A stretch of 64,000 nt of DNA from NCBI RefSeq assembly GCF_910589235.1, contig NC_060965.1, positions 5,190,697 to 5,254,696 of the forward strand, given 5' to 3'. The position numbers were made by a program, and so were the translations under genes. The notes beneath the pieces were generated by a model, which did not search any database, was not told the DNA's origin, and saw nothing but the letters and a program-made list of their open reading frames with translations. Below are positions 53,848-64,000 of this stretch, piece after piece (the first letter of the stretch is position 1; every line of letters starts with the position of its first letter). The DNA is from Vespa crabro. Taxonomy: Eukaryota > Arthropoda > Insecta > Hymenoptera > Vespidae.

Positions 53848-55223
53848 TTATTTTATTAAATCCTTCTTTTTGTTTTTATCCGAAACCGTATACTTGTCAT
53901 AACTTTTTGTTGGATCAAAAGGTTCCCATCTGCTGGCAGGAAATATGTGTTTATTTCTTTCATACCATGATCTAAAATATATATAAAATTGTAATCATTA
54001 TTTTTATATTCATAATATTTAGTTTATTATAAATATATTAAAGGCAGAAAAATTCTACCTTAATAAGACTTTCCCCGCATGTGATTCTTCCGTTTCAACA
54101 GAAGCATCATGCATAACTCTAATATCATCATGAACATCAAATGTAAAAAGAGGTCCACTCTTCCCTCTTGCCTGAAATAAATAAAATTTATAATATATAT
54201 GTTAATGTTCACACATTCACCTGTCAACACATACAGTATAGTAGTTGAACAATATTTTTATTATTTATAAATAAAATACCTTGGTGACAATAAAGTCATA
54301 AAAAGTATAATGATGTGGCAAAATAAGATCTTCTTTGACATACATTAATTGGTCTGCCATTACAGTTTTAAGCTCACTAAATTCTCTTCTTAAAACTTCC
54401 AGACATCTTTGAAGGAGTTGATAAATTGAATTACCTGTAAATAGTATAAACTAATAACAATTAATATTGACTTCTATTGAATTTACAAATATACAGAAAC
54501 AACAATATTAAACAATCATAGATTCATACAGTTTTATAATATTTTTAATGTATATAAACATTTACCTTTTTTCATAATTACACTACGTCGATGACCAGAT
54601 CCATCCCAATAACTGAAAGTAATTTCTATTTCTTCTTCTTTTAATGCATTTTGTTTTTGAGCCCATTCTTGTCGTAATTCTTCTCTTAATCTATTTTCTT
54701 CTTCTTCTCTTTCTCTATCTGGTAAAAAGCTCGTATCCACATCAGGATTCTTTTTAATTTTTTTTATAACCGGACCATAACATTCATTCTTTGATTTTTC
54801 TGACTTATCAGATTTTGCATCAGATTCCTCATCTGATTGTTCAGACTCTTCATCTAAGTTAAATGATAATGCTTGTATTTGTCTTTTTTGTTTATTTTTC
54901 TCTGCTTGTTTTGCGGCAAGTGCTCTTTCTTTTTCTTGTTCCTTTTCTTGTTCCTTTTGTGCAAGTTTCCTTTCACGTTCCTTTACTATGTTCTCTTGCT
55001 TAGCTTTCATCTCATTCAAAGTAACAAGACCAATGGTAGATGTTTTTAATTGCTGTTCCACAGCATTATAATGCGTGGCAAATTTGTTTTCTATATTATG
55101 AATTTTCAAGTCATCTTCTATTTTCTTTTTTCGCAATTCTATTTCTTGCTGTGCAATCTCACGTTTTTTCATGAGTTGCATCGCACGGCCAGCTTCACTG
55201 GCAGCTCCTTTATAGTGTGCCAT
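53848..55223 (-). CDS. FAM50A: XAP5/FAM50A homologue, nuclear spliceosome-associated protein; four exons
   Basis: Exons 55223-54566, 54434-54280, 54171-54059 and 53971-53848 have GT-AG borders and correct phases: 1050 bp, 349 aa (human FAM50A 339). The N-terminus [15 protein letters not shown] and the block [20 protein letters not shown] are almost identical to the family, as are [45 protein letters not shown] and [11 protein letters not shown]. Between them are a Lys/Glu/Gln-rich helix (about 20-115) and an acidic Ser tract (about 118-145). The last dozen residues ([11 protein letters not shown]) extend past the usual YT end. FAM50A is nuclear and co-purifies with spliceosomal C complex; XAP5 domain proteins are essential or circadian/cilia regulators in other eukaryotes. 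Divergent from NANP by about 1.3 kb and convergent with the coiled-coil gene. Confidence 0.96.
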
Positions 55224-56518
55224 TTTTATTCACAAAAATATATTAATGTAATTAATAATCAATTTTTTTATATCAAAATCTTCATATACTTTCAGACCTA
55301 TGATAAAGATACTTTATTAATTTCGTCTTTTTTTTTTCAAATATAACTTTATCATAAATACAAAAATTATCCTAAAATTAATTTATCTTAATTTTATATG
55401 ACATTAAAGGCATCAATGGCCTTAAATTCACTGTTTATTTTGTTTAAGCTAAGTAAACATAAATTATATTGAACACATTTTAAAATTTCACAATAATAGT
55501 ATTATGTTTTGTTAATCAAACAAATTAAGTATTTGTTTTACTTTTTTCTTATAATAGAGATTCTTAATACTGAATAATATAGGTTTGATATATAATCGTA
55601 CAAAATAGGTTATAAGACCTCACAACAAGAAAGTGAAAACTACACTGTTCACAAAGTACTCGAAATCATAGTTATCGGGCGGAAATTATGGGACACCTTA
55701 CGATTTCTTTGAGAACTAATGAAAGTTACTGATGATAAATATATAATAACAACTAGCGCTTAGTGATATTTCTTTAAAATTCAGTCGATATATGCCATTT
55801 TTATAGCAAATATAAAAAGATTAATAAATTGTTCTATTATTATGAAACTTATATAAATTTAAACGTATTATTACAGATTATTAATATTGTACTTGGAGAA
55901 AATCTAATTATTTTAATTGTTATCACGACAAATTGACAAAAGTTAAAGTTTAAAAAAAATATTACCAGTTGTCAAATATATTAATAAAATTCTTTGATAT
56001 CTCACCAGATGTCACTACGTGAATCGATCGCGTTGGAACAATGCCTTGAAAAGCAAATATTTTTTCTTTTATTTTTCTTTTATTTGATAAAATGATCCGT
56101 CGTTTTCAAAGTACGTACAAATCAAAGTTCACAATTACTACGCTGTAAGTGATATATAATATGAAGTAAACATGCATCACGAGATCAAGAATTAATGATA
56201 TAATGATGACGTCTTAGACGCAAAAAGTTCACGATCTAATCACAATAATAAAATATGGGAGTAGGGGAAATAGGAAAGCTTGTGTGGCGAATCGAACGTG
56301 GCGCGTCGTGACGTCCATTTGATAAGAGGATAAAAAAAAGTGGGAAGGAGGAAAGACGTAAGAGAGAGAGAGAGAGAGAGAAAAGAAAGAGGACGGGAAG
56401 AAAACCGTTAAACGCGGACGACCGTTCGAGCGTTCATATGCGCTAGTCATCAAGTGAAATTAATTGGCAAATTCACCGACGCATGGTTGTACAGAATACG
56501 CATCCTTTTTAAAATACA
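55224..56518. promoter_or_regulatory. Divergent promoter region of XAP5 and NANP
   Basis: 1.3 kb between start codons. The XAP5-proximal part is AT-rich. The NANP-proximal part (about 56200-56460) is GC/CpG-richer with GTGGCGCGTCGTGACGTCC near 56297 (a CRE half-site, TGACGTC) and a short GA run (56360-56381). No TATA box was recognised. A further TGACGTC lies near 56207. Confidence 0.45.
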
Positions 56519-59500
56519 ATGGCGACTTTCAGTACGAAGAACTTTCGCTTGGCTGGCATAAATGCTATCTTCTTCGATTTGGACAATACTCTCATCGAAA
56601 CGAGAAAAGCTGATAGTCGAACCTGTCGAAAGGTATATATATATGTATATGTATATAATATGTTTCAAACCATTTATATTTAGGAGACTATCTTTGCTCC
56701 TTTCCTTTTCTCATTCCGTCTCTTTCATTCTTTCATCTTATCTATGCTGTATAATATACTTGTGTATATATATATATATATAATATATATATATATGCAT
56801 GTAGTATGTATGTATGATGTGTATTCGGTGGTGTAGCATATATATATTATATATATATATATACACATAGTATACATGCGTACCGTTCAATGATACATTC
56901 ATATATAATTACGTATAGTATAGATTTGAAAGAGAGAGAGTGAATCGGTAGGTCGCCAGAGGTCAGACGTGTCTCGTTTTATGTACGTTGTTCTTGCAAC
57001 GAAGCTTCGCGGGAAGATACGCGACGTTTTACCCTTTGAAAGTTCTCCCTTCTCGACGACGAGGATCATACCCGAAATAGATACGTCCCCCTTGGCGATT
57101 GTAATTCGAGCCGACTCCCCGTTATAGCACTTTCTTCGCGACGACTATTTTCGTACGTACCGCGCCGTTACCCCTCGGTATCTTTTCATCGTCTTCTAAG
57201 CGCAAGACGCAGAAAGTGCTTACGAACGAAGCAACGTGTTTTTTAACGTTCTTCTTTGGATACCACCCACGTATTTACTTTTGCACATCGTTCTTAAGAG
57301 TTTCTTCAAAGGAATAACGATACGAACAAACGAAGATTTCCGAATGTTATCGTTTTGTCTTAAACAAAGGAGACAATTCGAAAATAATTGATGAAATTGA
57401 ATTGCTCAATATTCTTAACAAAAAAAAAGAAAAAAAAAATTAATATTGAATATTTTTTAATTATATAAAAAGAAAAAAAATATATATATAAAAAGAAATT
57501 ATTACAAACTCGATCGTTTGATATCATCGATAAGAAGGATTAAATTCAAATCAACGTTATTATATGGATAATAAAGAATTAGTTTTTTGAGATAGAGAAA
57601 AAGAGAGAAAAAGAAGAAAAAGAAAAAAGAGAAGAAAAAGAAGAAAGGAAGCTTACTTCACTTTTTCACGAAAGCGTTTACACGTACGTACTATAGATTG
57701 AAACTAAGAAGTTATTTTTATACCGAAAGAGAGAACGTGTCAAAGGGCAAGGCTATAGTGCTTGAGGTGTTTGTCCTAGCTAAGCTCCTATGCCAGTTTC
57801 CTTTCGACAGTGGTACGTGTAAGGCGTGACTCCAGAGCATTCTTAATCTGTGGATTCTTATGAATATATTATAATTTTTGAGCATCATTTATTCGATGCA
57901 CTTTGTGAAAAGTGGCCAGTGATATATTTCTGTATTTTGTATATATACATACATATAAATATTTATTTAAAATACATTGATACAAATAAAGCAACAATAT
58001 GAGTATTCCAGAGGATGTAAAAAAATGCGTTGCCATTTTAAAGTCGGTTAATACCGACTCAGAAAAGTTTGCAGTTCTTTTCATGGTAACTAAATTAGTA
58101 AATGCCAAGGATTGTAATCTAGCTGCTAAACAAATGCTTTTTGAAGCCATTGGTACAAAATTTGTAAAGAAATTATTATCAAGTGATACAGTTCCTGTTG
58201 ATTGTCCAGCACAAGTGTACAAATCAGTAGCACTATCCATCCTTTCTGCCTTTTGTGGAGAGCCAGAATTAGCATCCCATCCGGATATGATAACACATGT
58301 ACCTGCTCTTCTTGAAATTATTTCTCAAGCTGATGAAGATGCAGCTGATGACATGTTAATTATTGTTAGCGAAGCTTATAGATGCTTACAAAGCATTGCA
58401 CAATTTTTACCAGGTCAAAAAATACTCCTGGAACATAAAGCAATATCTAAAATGTGTGACATTTATTCAGAAAAAAGTTTTCAAACCGACGAAGCTTTAG
58501 ACATTTTAGTTACTTTAGTTGGAAGATATGGTCCAGATGCTTGGGATGCGACTGATACAGTACCCTTTCATGCAATTATGAATAAAATTGCATGTGATTT
58601 TGAAACGGATCACACAGAGAGAAAATTTAAATTATCAAGTATTTTGCAGGCATTATTGATTTCTTGTAGAAAAGAATTGATATCAATGACTGCAAAAGAT
58701 GAATCTTGGCCTCTTAGTATCCACAAAGGATTGAGCGACATTCTTGGTTCAAAGATAGGGAAAAATCAACGAGATCCAGCTTTGAAATTAGCTTCAGTTA
58801 TGATGGATCTCTTAGGTGCTGAATGGACCATGTTAAATAAGGAAAAACCAAAGATACTTATATTATTGTTAATTCAATTAGGATCAATAGAAGTTAGAAT
58901 GCAATTGGAGGGTCATCAGCTTAAAACTGTTGTTGCAAATGGCGAATTAGTTACAGCTTGTTTTGTAATTCTTGAAATTTCTCTTATGTATATTATCTCA
59001 GATCAATTAGATCTAGAACAAAAAGAAAAACAATCTTTATATACAGCTTTGAAAGGTGCCTTTGCTGCTATTATTGGCCTATTAAATTCAGTATCAAAAA
59101 TGAAAGAATTAACTGATATCAAGGAACGTATTTTCGTTTGTGCAATGATTAGAGTACTTGCAGCATGGCTAGCACAAGAAACAACTGCAATGAGACCACA
59201 AGTTTATGCGGTATTGCCATTTGTATTAACAATAGCCAATGATACATTTTATGCCTATCGTAATAGAAAACTTGCAGAAAAAGCAAAAGCAGGTGCTAAA
59301 GGTGGAAGTACCAAAAATGAAGAAGGATCATCCTCTGTTGAATCTATACCACGTGATCCACTAAGTGAAGTTGATTTATTAAGATTACTTTTACCAGCTT
59401 TGTGTTATTTAGCAGTAGAAGAGGATGCTAGAAAAATTTTACTTACTCACAAACAAGATGAAGTCTTATTTGAAAGTTTATCTTATCATTGGACAATAGT

Positions 59501-60787
59501 ACATTATAAAAAGCCACCAGTTCCAAGATCGGAACGCTTAAAAGCATTGAAAGAAACAGATAAAACAGATGAATTGGATTTACAAACTTTAGAAGAAATG
59601 AAGGATTCAAGGACAGCAATGGTTTCTATATGCAATGTTTTAATGAATATAACTGTGCTAGAAGCCAAATTAGTAGAGGAATCTCCCATATATATTTCTT
59701 TATTGAAATTCATTTTCAATAATCTTCCAGAATTGAAACAAATGCCAGAGAATTTAGTTCTTCATGGTCATTTAGCAGTCCTAGGACTCTTATTATTAAA
59801 GCAACAAGCAAAACGTATTAAAAAGAATGATTTTTCAATATGCCGTTATATTCAAGCTACTATTAGATTTTTATGGGATGCATATATAATAGATGAAAGT
59901 AATGATCCAACTGAACTAGTTGTTGCTATGTCCTATAAAGAACGTTGGATGGAACTTATGGAGCTCTGGTTTCTTGGAATGCAAACAATGGCTGGAGTAT
60001 TACAAGTAATACCATGGTTATCACAATTTACAATTGAATCTGGATGGGCAGAAGAAATTATTGAAACTTTGAAAAAAGTTAAAATAGGTAGTTTACAACC
60101 AAATGTAAAATCTGCCTTCGAAGATCTACTATGTCATTTGGTACAGGCAGATCAGGGTGTTGCAGCAGTTTTGAAAAAATGTGGAGCATTGACAGTTTGC
60201 AGAAATCATCGTATGATGGAACTTGGAAAACACTTGTTTGGAGATTAAAATTTTTTATTAATAATTTTTAATCTATTTAAAAGTAATTTTTATTAATTTT
60301 TGCAAGATTCTATATGCTTTGTACAATTAGAAATAGAATTTATAAATTTATTGTATTCTACTTCGAATAATTTATGTATATAAAGTGCTGCAAAATGTTT
60401 AAAAAATTTAATATTTTATTATATATCAGTTATAACATTAAATTATAATGATGAAAAAATTATATCCTTATAAACAGCTATTTGATTGCATTACTTACAA
60501 GAACTTTTCATTCAGCTGAAACTCTAGAACCTCTTAAGAATTTGTCTATTCATCAAAATTGTCTATACGTACGTAATTCGAATGTAAATTTAGATATTAA
60601 TGTATCTGGAAATAGTTTGTCTTTGGCATCAGGAAACAAACAGGATTTTCTAAAAACAAACTTTTCTACATGTTTTTACTATGAATATACATACATTTGT
60701 AGAATATGTTTAATTTACTCATTTATTTTTTTTTTTATATTCTGTTTATAGATGTAATTTGTTATGTTATTAAATAAAAACTTTTTA

Positions 60788-60843
<56 letters not shown>

Positions 60844-62701
60844 CTTGTTGAAATAATAAAATTGAATTTTATATTGGTAACAAAAAATTACAAAAATCTG
60901 TATAAATTATCATTAAATATTTTTTAGAAAATATATCTAGAAAAATGTATATATAAAAAGGAACAATATACTTACAATATAGTAAATATGGTTTATGGTA
61001 TAAATTTAATATGTAATAAAAAAGATAAAATTTATAACAATATACATACATATAAATAACTATAAAATATAATAACATAGATACTGCAATATCTTTGTTC
61101 CTAATTTCATTTGTAATAATAGAAATAGAAAAATAAGATTGCCATTAAAGAAAAATATATTTACAGCTTTGTAACATGAGACAAACATTTTTTTTTATTA
61201 AAGTAAATGCTGTTACGATTTACCTTTACTTTTTCTTTTTATTGATTCTGAAAACAAATTACAACATTCATTATAAACATGAATGTAAACGTATCTTATA
61301 GTTGTGGTCGAATATCTAATCTCTTTTAATTATTATTTAATCTAATGGATGGGTGATTCTGTATCCAGAAATCTTATAGCCACAACTTATAGAGTTGGAG
61401 CATCATAAATTTGTTGTTGGCACAACTGATTTTGTTGTGATTACAGCAACGTCCGCGGGTGCTACTTCGAGTGTCCACTAATCGGCTCGAGTATTTCAAT
61501 GAATCAATGCATTTTCTAGGTAATCATTAATATGAATTAATGTCCTATACTCCTAAATGATCGCTTCTGTCCTTTGATCCTGTGAAGTCTCTTTTAAACT
61601 GTACATATCCACGTTCAATATTTTATCCACTTCAAAGAATTATACTTTATTTATGATTACATTGTTTAATTAATAATTTAATTTGTCATATATTATAACA
61701 TCTTGTGTTTAATAAAACAAGTGTTATAATGTAATATGAAAGTATTTTTATAAACAGAAATTTATTGAATGTGGTGATCACTGTTATCCTTTAGTTTCCT
61801 CTCATTTTTCATTTTCATTCATCATTCTTAACATTACTTGAAACGAAAAATGAAAGAAAAATCTAAATCTAATCAGTGACATTATATATGTATCTTTAGC
61901 TGGCCGAGGAGCTGACACAAGAATATGGAATTCCTGAAGAAGTATCCATAAAAGTTACAACTACATATTTGAAGCTCTTCAGAAAATGTCCAGATAATAT
62001 CACGTGCACATTAGATGCCTGGCGAATGATATTATGGAATAAAGCATTAGGAGAAAAGTTTTCATATTTAGCCAAAAAAATTTACGAACGTTGGCTATAT
62101 TTAAGATACCAATATTTGGCATTAGAATCTGATACAATCTTATTACTTCGTCGGTTGAGAAAAAAATATTTATTGGGATTAATAACGAATGGACCATCAA
62201 ATGCGCAATGGGAGAAAGTGAGAAAGCTTTCATTAGAACAATACTTTGATATTATTTTAGTATCAGGTGACTTGCCATGGGAAAAACCAGAAGCAAGAAT
62301 TTTTGAAGAGGCATGTCAGTTTCTTAATGTGACACCAAGTAATTGTATAATGATTGGTGATAAATTAGAAACAGATATCTTAGGTATGTTATCTATGTAT
62401 AATAGAAAACATCAAATATCTACATCTTTAATAATTCATGTAATAATTCACGTTTGTACAAACAAAACACATTTAATATATAAATCTATTAATAATATGT
62501 TTTGATAAATTAGGTGGAATAGAAGCAGGCTTTGGCGCCACTGTATGGATACCTACTATAGATAAACCACGCTTATCTATAGAAGATCCACAACCAGATT
62601 TTACTGTAAGACGTTTAATGGATATTTCAAATATATTGAACCGTAAACCAGGTGCTCCAGAACTTGAAGATACTTCCTCTAATGCTTCTGATGGCAGTTA
62701 A
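56519..62701 (+). CDS. NANP: N-acylneuraminate-9-phosphatase (HAD superfamily); three exons
   Basis: Exons 56519-56632, 61900-62383 and 62514-62701 join in frame: 786 bp, 261 aa (human NANP 248). It removes phosphate from N-acylneuraminate 9-phosphate, the last step making free sialic acid. HAD motifs are complete: motif I FFDLDNT with nucleophile D20 and D22, motif II T135-N136-G137, motif III K167 in EKPEAR, and motif IV GDKLETD with D192 and D197. The cap region between (about 40-115) fits the family without a missing exon. The first intron is 5.27 kb and holds the entire neurochondrin gene on the same strand; the second is 130 bp. The C-terminal tail after about residue 240 is acidic and Ser-rich, not family-typical. 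A plus-strand AATAAA at 63435-63440 is a possible 3' end. Confidence 0.92.
56633..57998 (+). promoter_or_regulatory. NANP intron 1 start and probable NCDN promoter/5' UTR
   Basis: The first part has AT microsatellites (56765-56800, 56838-56865). From about 56940 to 57320 the sequence becomes CpG-richer (repeated cgcg, cgac, gtacgta), unlike the rest of the intron, as expected for an insect promoter. A second moderately GC-rich block at 57730-57850 may be the 5' leader. No TATA box is obvious. Confidence 0.45.
57999..60248 (+). CDS. NCDN: Neurochondrin, intronless coding region nested in a NANP intron
   Basis: A single open frame of 749 aa (human 729). It matches neurochondrin along its length: the start (CVAILKSVNTDSEKFAVLFM), the block around 253-275 (ILGSKIGKNQRDPALKLAS), AWLAQETTAMR near 390, LLRLLLPALCYLAVEEDARK near 465-485, and MELWFLGMQTMAGVL near 650. 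It is predicted all-helical (ARM/HEAT-like repeats). No signal peptide or membrane span is seen. A charged, low-complexity loop lies at about 425-450 (KAKAGAKGGSTKNEEGSSS). Neurochondrin is a cytoplasmic, mostly neuronal protein linked to neurite outgrowth, CaMKII inhibition and GPCR/Rab5 dendritic signalling in vertebrates. The GC-rich stretch at 56960-57320 is the likely promoter. A polyadenylation signal at 60773-60778 would give a 3' UTR of about 0.5 kb. Confidence 0.95.
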   Translation: MSIPEDVKKCVAILKSVNTDSEKFAVLFMVTKLVNAKDCNLAAKQMLFEAIGTKFVKKLLSSDTVPVDCPAQVYKSVALSILSAFCGEPELASHPDMITHVPALLEIISQADEDAADDMLIIVSEAYRCLQSIAQFLPGQKILLEHKAISKMCDIYSEKSFQTDEALDILVTLVGRYGPDAWDATDTVPFHAIMNKIACDFETDHTERKFKLSSILQALLISCRKELISMTAKDESWPLSIHKGLSDILGSKIGKNQRDPALKLASVMMDLLGAEWTMLNKEKPKILILLLIQLGSIEVRMQLEGHQLKTVVANGELVTACFVILEISLMYIISDQLDLEQKEKQSLYTALKGAFAAIIGLLNSVSKMKELTDIKERIFVCAMIRVLAAWLAQETTAMRPQVYAVLPFVLTIANDTFYAYRNRKLAEKAKAGAKGGSTKNEEGSSSVESIPRDPLSEVDLLRLLLPALCYLAVEEDARKILLTHKQDEVLFESLSYHWTIVHYKKPPVPRSERLKALKETDKTDELDLQTLEEMKDSRTAMVSICNVLMNITVLEAKLVEESPIYISLLKFIFNNLPELKQMPENLVLHGHLAVLGLLLLKQQAKRIKKNDFSICRYIQATIRFLWDAYIIDESNDPTELVVAMSYKERWMELMELWFLGMQTMAGVLQVIPWLSQFTIESGWAEEIIETLKKVKIGSLQPNVKSAFEDLLCHLVQADQGVAAVLKKCGALTVCRNHRMMELGKHLFGD
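60773..60778 (+). terminator. Candidate NCDN polyadenylation signal
   Basis: AATAAA 525 nt after the NCDN stop codon and just before an AT microsatellite. It must be ignored for full-length NANP transcripts to reach exon 2. Confidence 0.4.
60792..60841. repeat. (AT)n microsatellite in NANP intron 1
   Basis: Pure AT run directly after the candidate NCDN polyadenylation signal. Confidence 0.9.
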
Positions 62702-63595
62702 TGCAATATTGAATGCTTTTATTTTCTTTTTTATGGTATATAGTGTAGTTATATACATTTCAAAAGTGACGTTATATTTTTAATAGCTAACTGAGTTTGT
62801 GTTAGATATTACAAATAACAGTCATTAGCCTGCATATATCGAATATCACAGATCTTGTTTTATTTCTCTTTAGTGTACTTTGGCGAATACTGTCTTATTA
62901 TTTTCTTTTATGGTTACCATTTTTAATTATTAAGCATTATTAAGTATCTACAATGGTTTAGTTGAAAATTGTATTTTATATTATGATACTTAAGTATTTG
63001 TATCTCGAATTCTCTGAAAAAAAAAGAGATGTAACAAATGTACAAAGCACAGTGCACAAATAGACCTATATAGTCATGAACTTGGGGGTAAAACAACCCG
63101 AGTGTGATAATGAAAGGAATAAGCAAGTCTTATTCTGAATAGATACAAATAGACTATTATACAAAATTTATTTGCAATGTATAAAATATTAGTATACTCG
63201 TGTACCACAGTGATTTAACTGTGCATACTTGTTTGGACTTGCACGTTTATACGTGCATCGTGTAATTATTTGTAGATAAATTATGTGTATGTACATACAC
63301 AAGCGAGACATATATTTTTTACTGTATATTTTATTTTTATTACAAAAAAGAAAAAAAAAATAAAGGAAAACAAGTTTCACATGATATTCTCGAAACAATG
63401 GGAATCTCTGTAATACTACACTTACAAATATAAAAATAAATATGTATGCAATGATGTAAGTGTATCTTTTGTAAATATTAAACGGTCCTTAACATTTATA
63501 GAAATATAAAAAAATAGAGCATTAATATTTAAGCATAAAGTATACATACAATATTTATATTATAGATGATTGCAACTTATAAAGATGTTTTTATT
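62702..63595. other. Convergent region after NANP
   Basis: AT-rich 3' UTR-like sequence between NANP (plus) and the partial gene (minus). It contains AATAAA at 63435-63440 on the plus strand and one at 63590-63595 on the minus strand. No further gene was seen. Confidence 0.5.
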
Positions 63596-64000
63596 TTATG
63601 TTACATCATTTACATTTATAATTTTTTCTTTGTCATTCTTCTCAATTTCATTTAAAGAAGTTTTTATATCTCCGTTAGCTACTGATTCATATTTATTTAA
63701 TTCTGATACATTCATTTTTATTTCATCTAGTTCCTGTATCATGTTAAATTATTATCTGATACATTCATTCTTATTTCATCTAGTTCCTGTATCATGTTAA
63801 ATTATTAATGATTTAAAAAAATAAGTTTTCTACATCTGAGTTAAATTTTCTCACCTTTTCACTTCTTTGTTGTATTATATGGTTTTCAAATTCCTCGTCC
63901 TTAGTAATACATTTTGAATTTTTCCTTTTATACATGTCCAATTTCGTAATACAGATACCACAAGTATTTGAAACGCATGGCAATAAATTTTGAATTGGTT
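63596..64000 (-). CDS. 3' end of an unidentified minus-strand gene (partial, last two exons)
   Basis: The penultimate exon runs from beyond the window edge to 63855 with a clean GTGAGA donor. It encodes a Cys-containing segment (LLPCVSNTCGICITKLDMYK and on) ending QQRSEK. The last exon, 63733-63596, joins in phase 0 and adds 45 residues, rich in Asn, Lys and Glu (ELDEIKMNVSELN to VNDVT), then TAA. The CxxxxCGIC spacing could be part of a small metal-binding module or chance. I do not recognise the family. The acceptor of the last exon lies in a 53-bp tandem duplication, so a second acceptor exists 53 bp upstream. AATAAA follows the stop immediately. Confidence 0.6.
63702..63807. repeat. 53-bp tandem duplication spanning a splice acceptor
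   Basis: Two copies, 63702-63754 and 63755-63807, differ at one base. Each contains the minus-strand CAG acceptor and the first bases of the terminal exon of the partial gene. Confidence 0.9.

Larger units (their letters stand above)
60249..61899 (+). other. NCDN 3' region and remainder of NANP intron 1
   Basis: AT-rich, with a pure AT run at 60792-60841. An open frame at 60482-60751 has a non-repetitive first half (AETLEPLKNLSIHQNCLYV and on), but no family is recognised and it lies where the NCDN 3' UTR is expected. A block at 61430-61510 is GC-richer without a recognised feature. The NANP exon 2 acceptor ends it. Confidence 0.5.

Noticed and set aside
57869..58240. A 123-aa minus-strand frame at the NCDN start
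   Set aside because: It is antisense to a strongly supported neurochondrin coding region.

Overview
The window looks like insect nuclear DNA, most likely from an aculeate hymenopteran (bee, wasp or ant). That placement is inference: every gene is intron-split with GT-AG junctions, the products resemble insect or animal proteins, and the DNA is very AT-rich with unusually long, pure microsatellites. There are no operons, phage, CRISPR arrays or intact transposon genes.

Layout. Positions 1-9632 hold no convincing protein gene, only microsatellites, tandem duplications and MITE-like pieces. From 42272 back to 9633 (minus strand) lies a complete 12-exon prohormone convertase 2 gene (amon/PCSK2, 633 aa when spliced), spread over 32.6 kb by long repeat-filled introns; its probable promoter is at about 43.1-43.3 kb. 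To the right the DNA becomes gene-dense. An ETAA1-like DNA-replication-stress protein (minus, 44537-46470) is divergent from CDIN1/C15orf41 nuclease (plus, 47223-48924). A nine-exon coiled-coil protein with weak FSIP1 resemblance (plus, 50668-53588) converges on the XAP5/FAM50A homologue (minus, 53848-55223). N-acylneuraminate-9-phosphatase (NANP, plus, 56519-62701) has a 5.3 kb first intron that contains a whole intronless neurochondrin gene (NCDN, plus, 57999-60248) on the same strand. The last 400 bases carry the 3' end of an unidentified minus-strand gene whose final splice acceptor has been tandemly duplicated.

The genes do not form a pathway. Amon matures neuropeptides and peptide hormones; ETAA1 (RPA/ATR) and CDIN1 (codanin-1/ASF1 partner) both concern S-phase chromatin and share one 750-bp intergenic interval; XAP5 is a spliceosome-associated nuclear protein; NANP belongs to sialic acid synthesis; neurochondrin is a neuronal cytoplasmic protein. 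All exon models were built by hand and checked for reading-frame phase. Every multi-exon model closes in frame, and the recognised proteins have near family-typical lengths, ETAA1 excepted (603 aa here against over 900 in vertebrates).

No new molecular system was found. The most unusual points are the same-strand nested NCDN gene, a diverged array of AGGGTGTC-ended palindromic units inside the amon gene that reaches an exon's 5' splice site, a 53-bp duplication of a splice acceptor at the right edge, a duplicated acidic motif in the ETAA1-like protein, and an overlapping CLEAR/E-box and CRE site upstream of amon.
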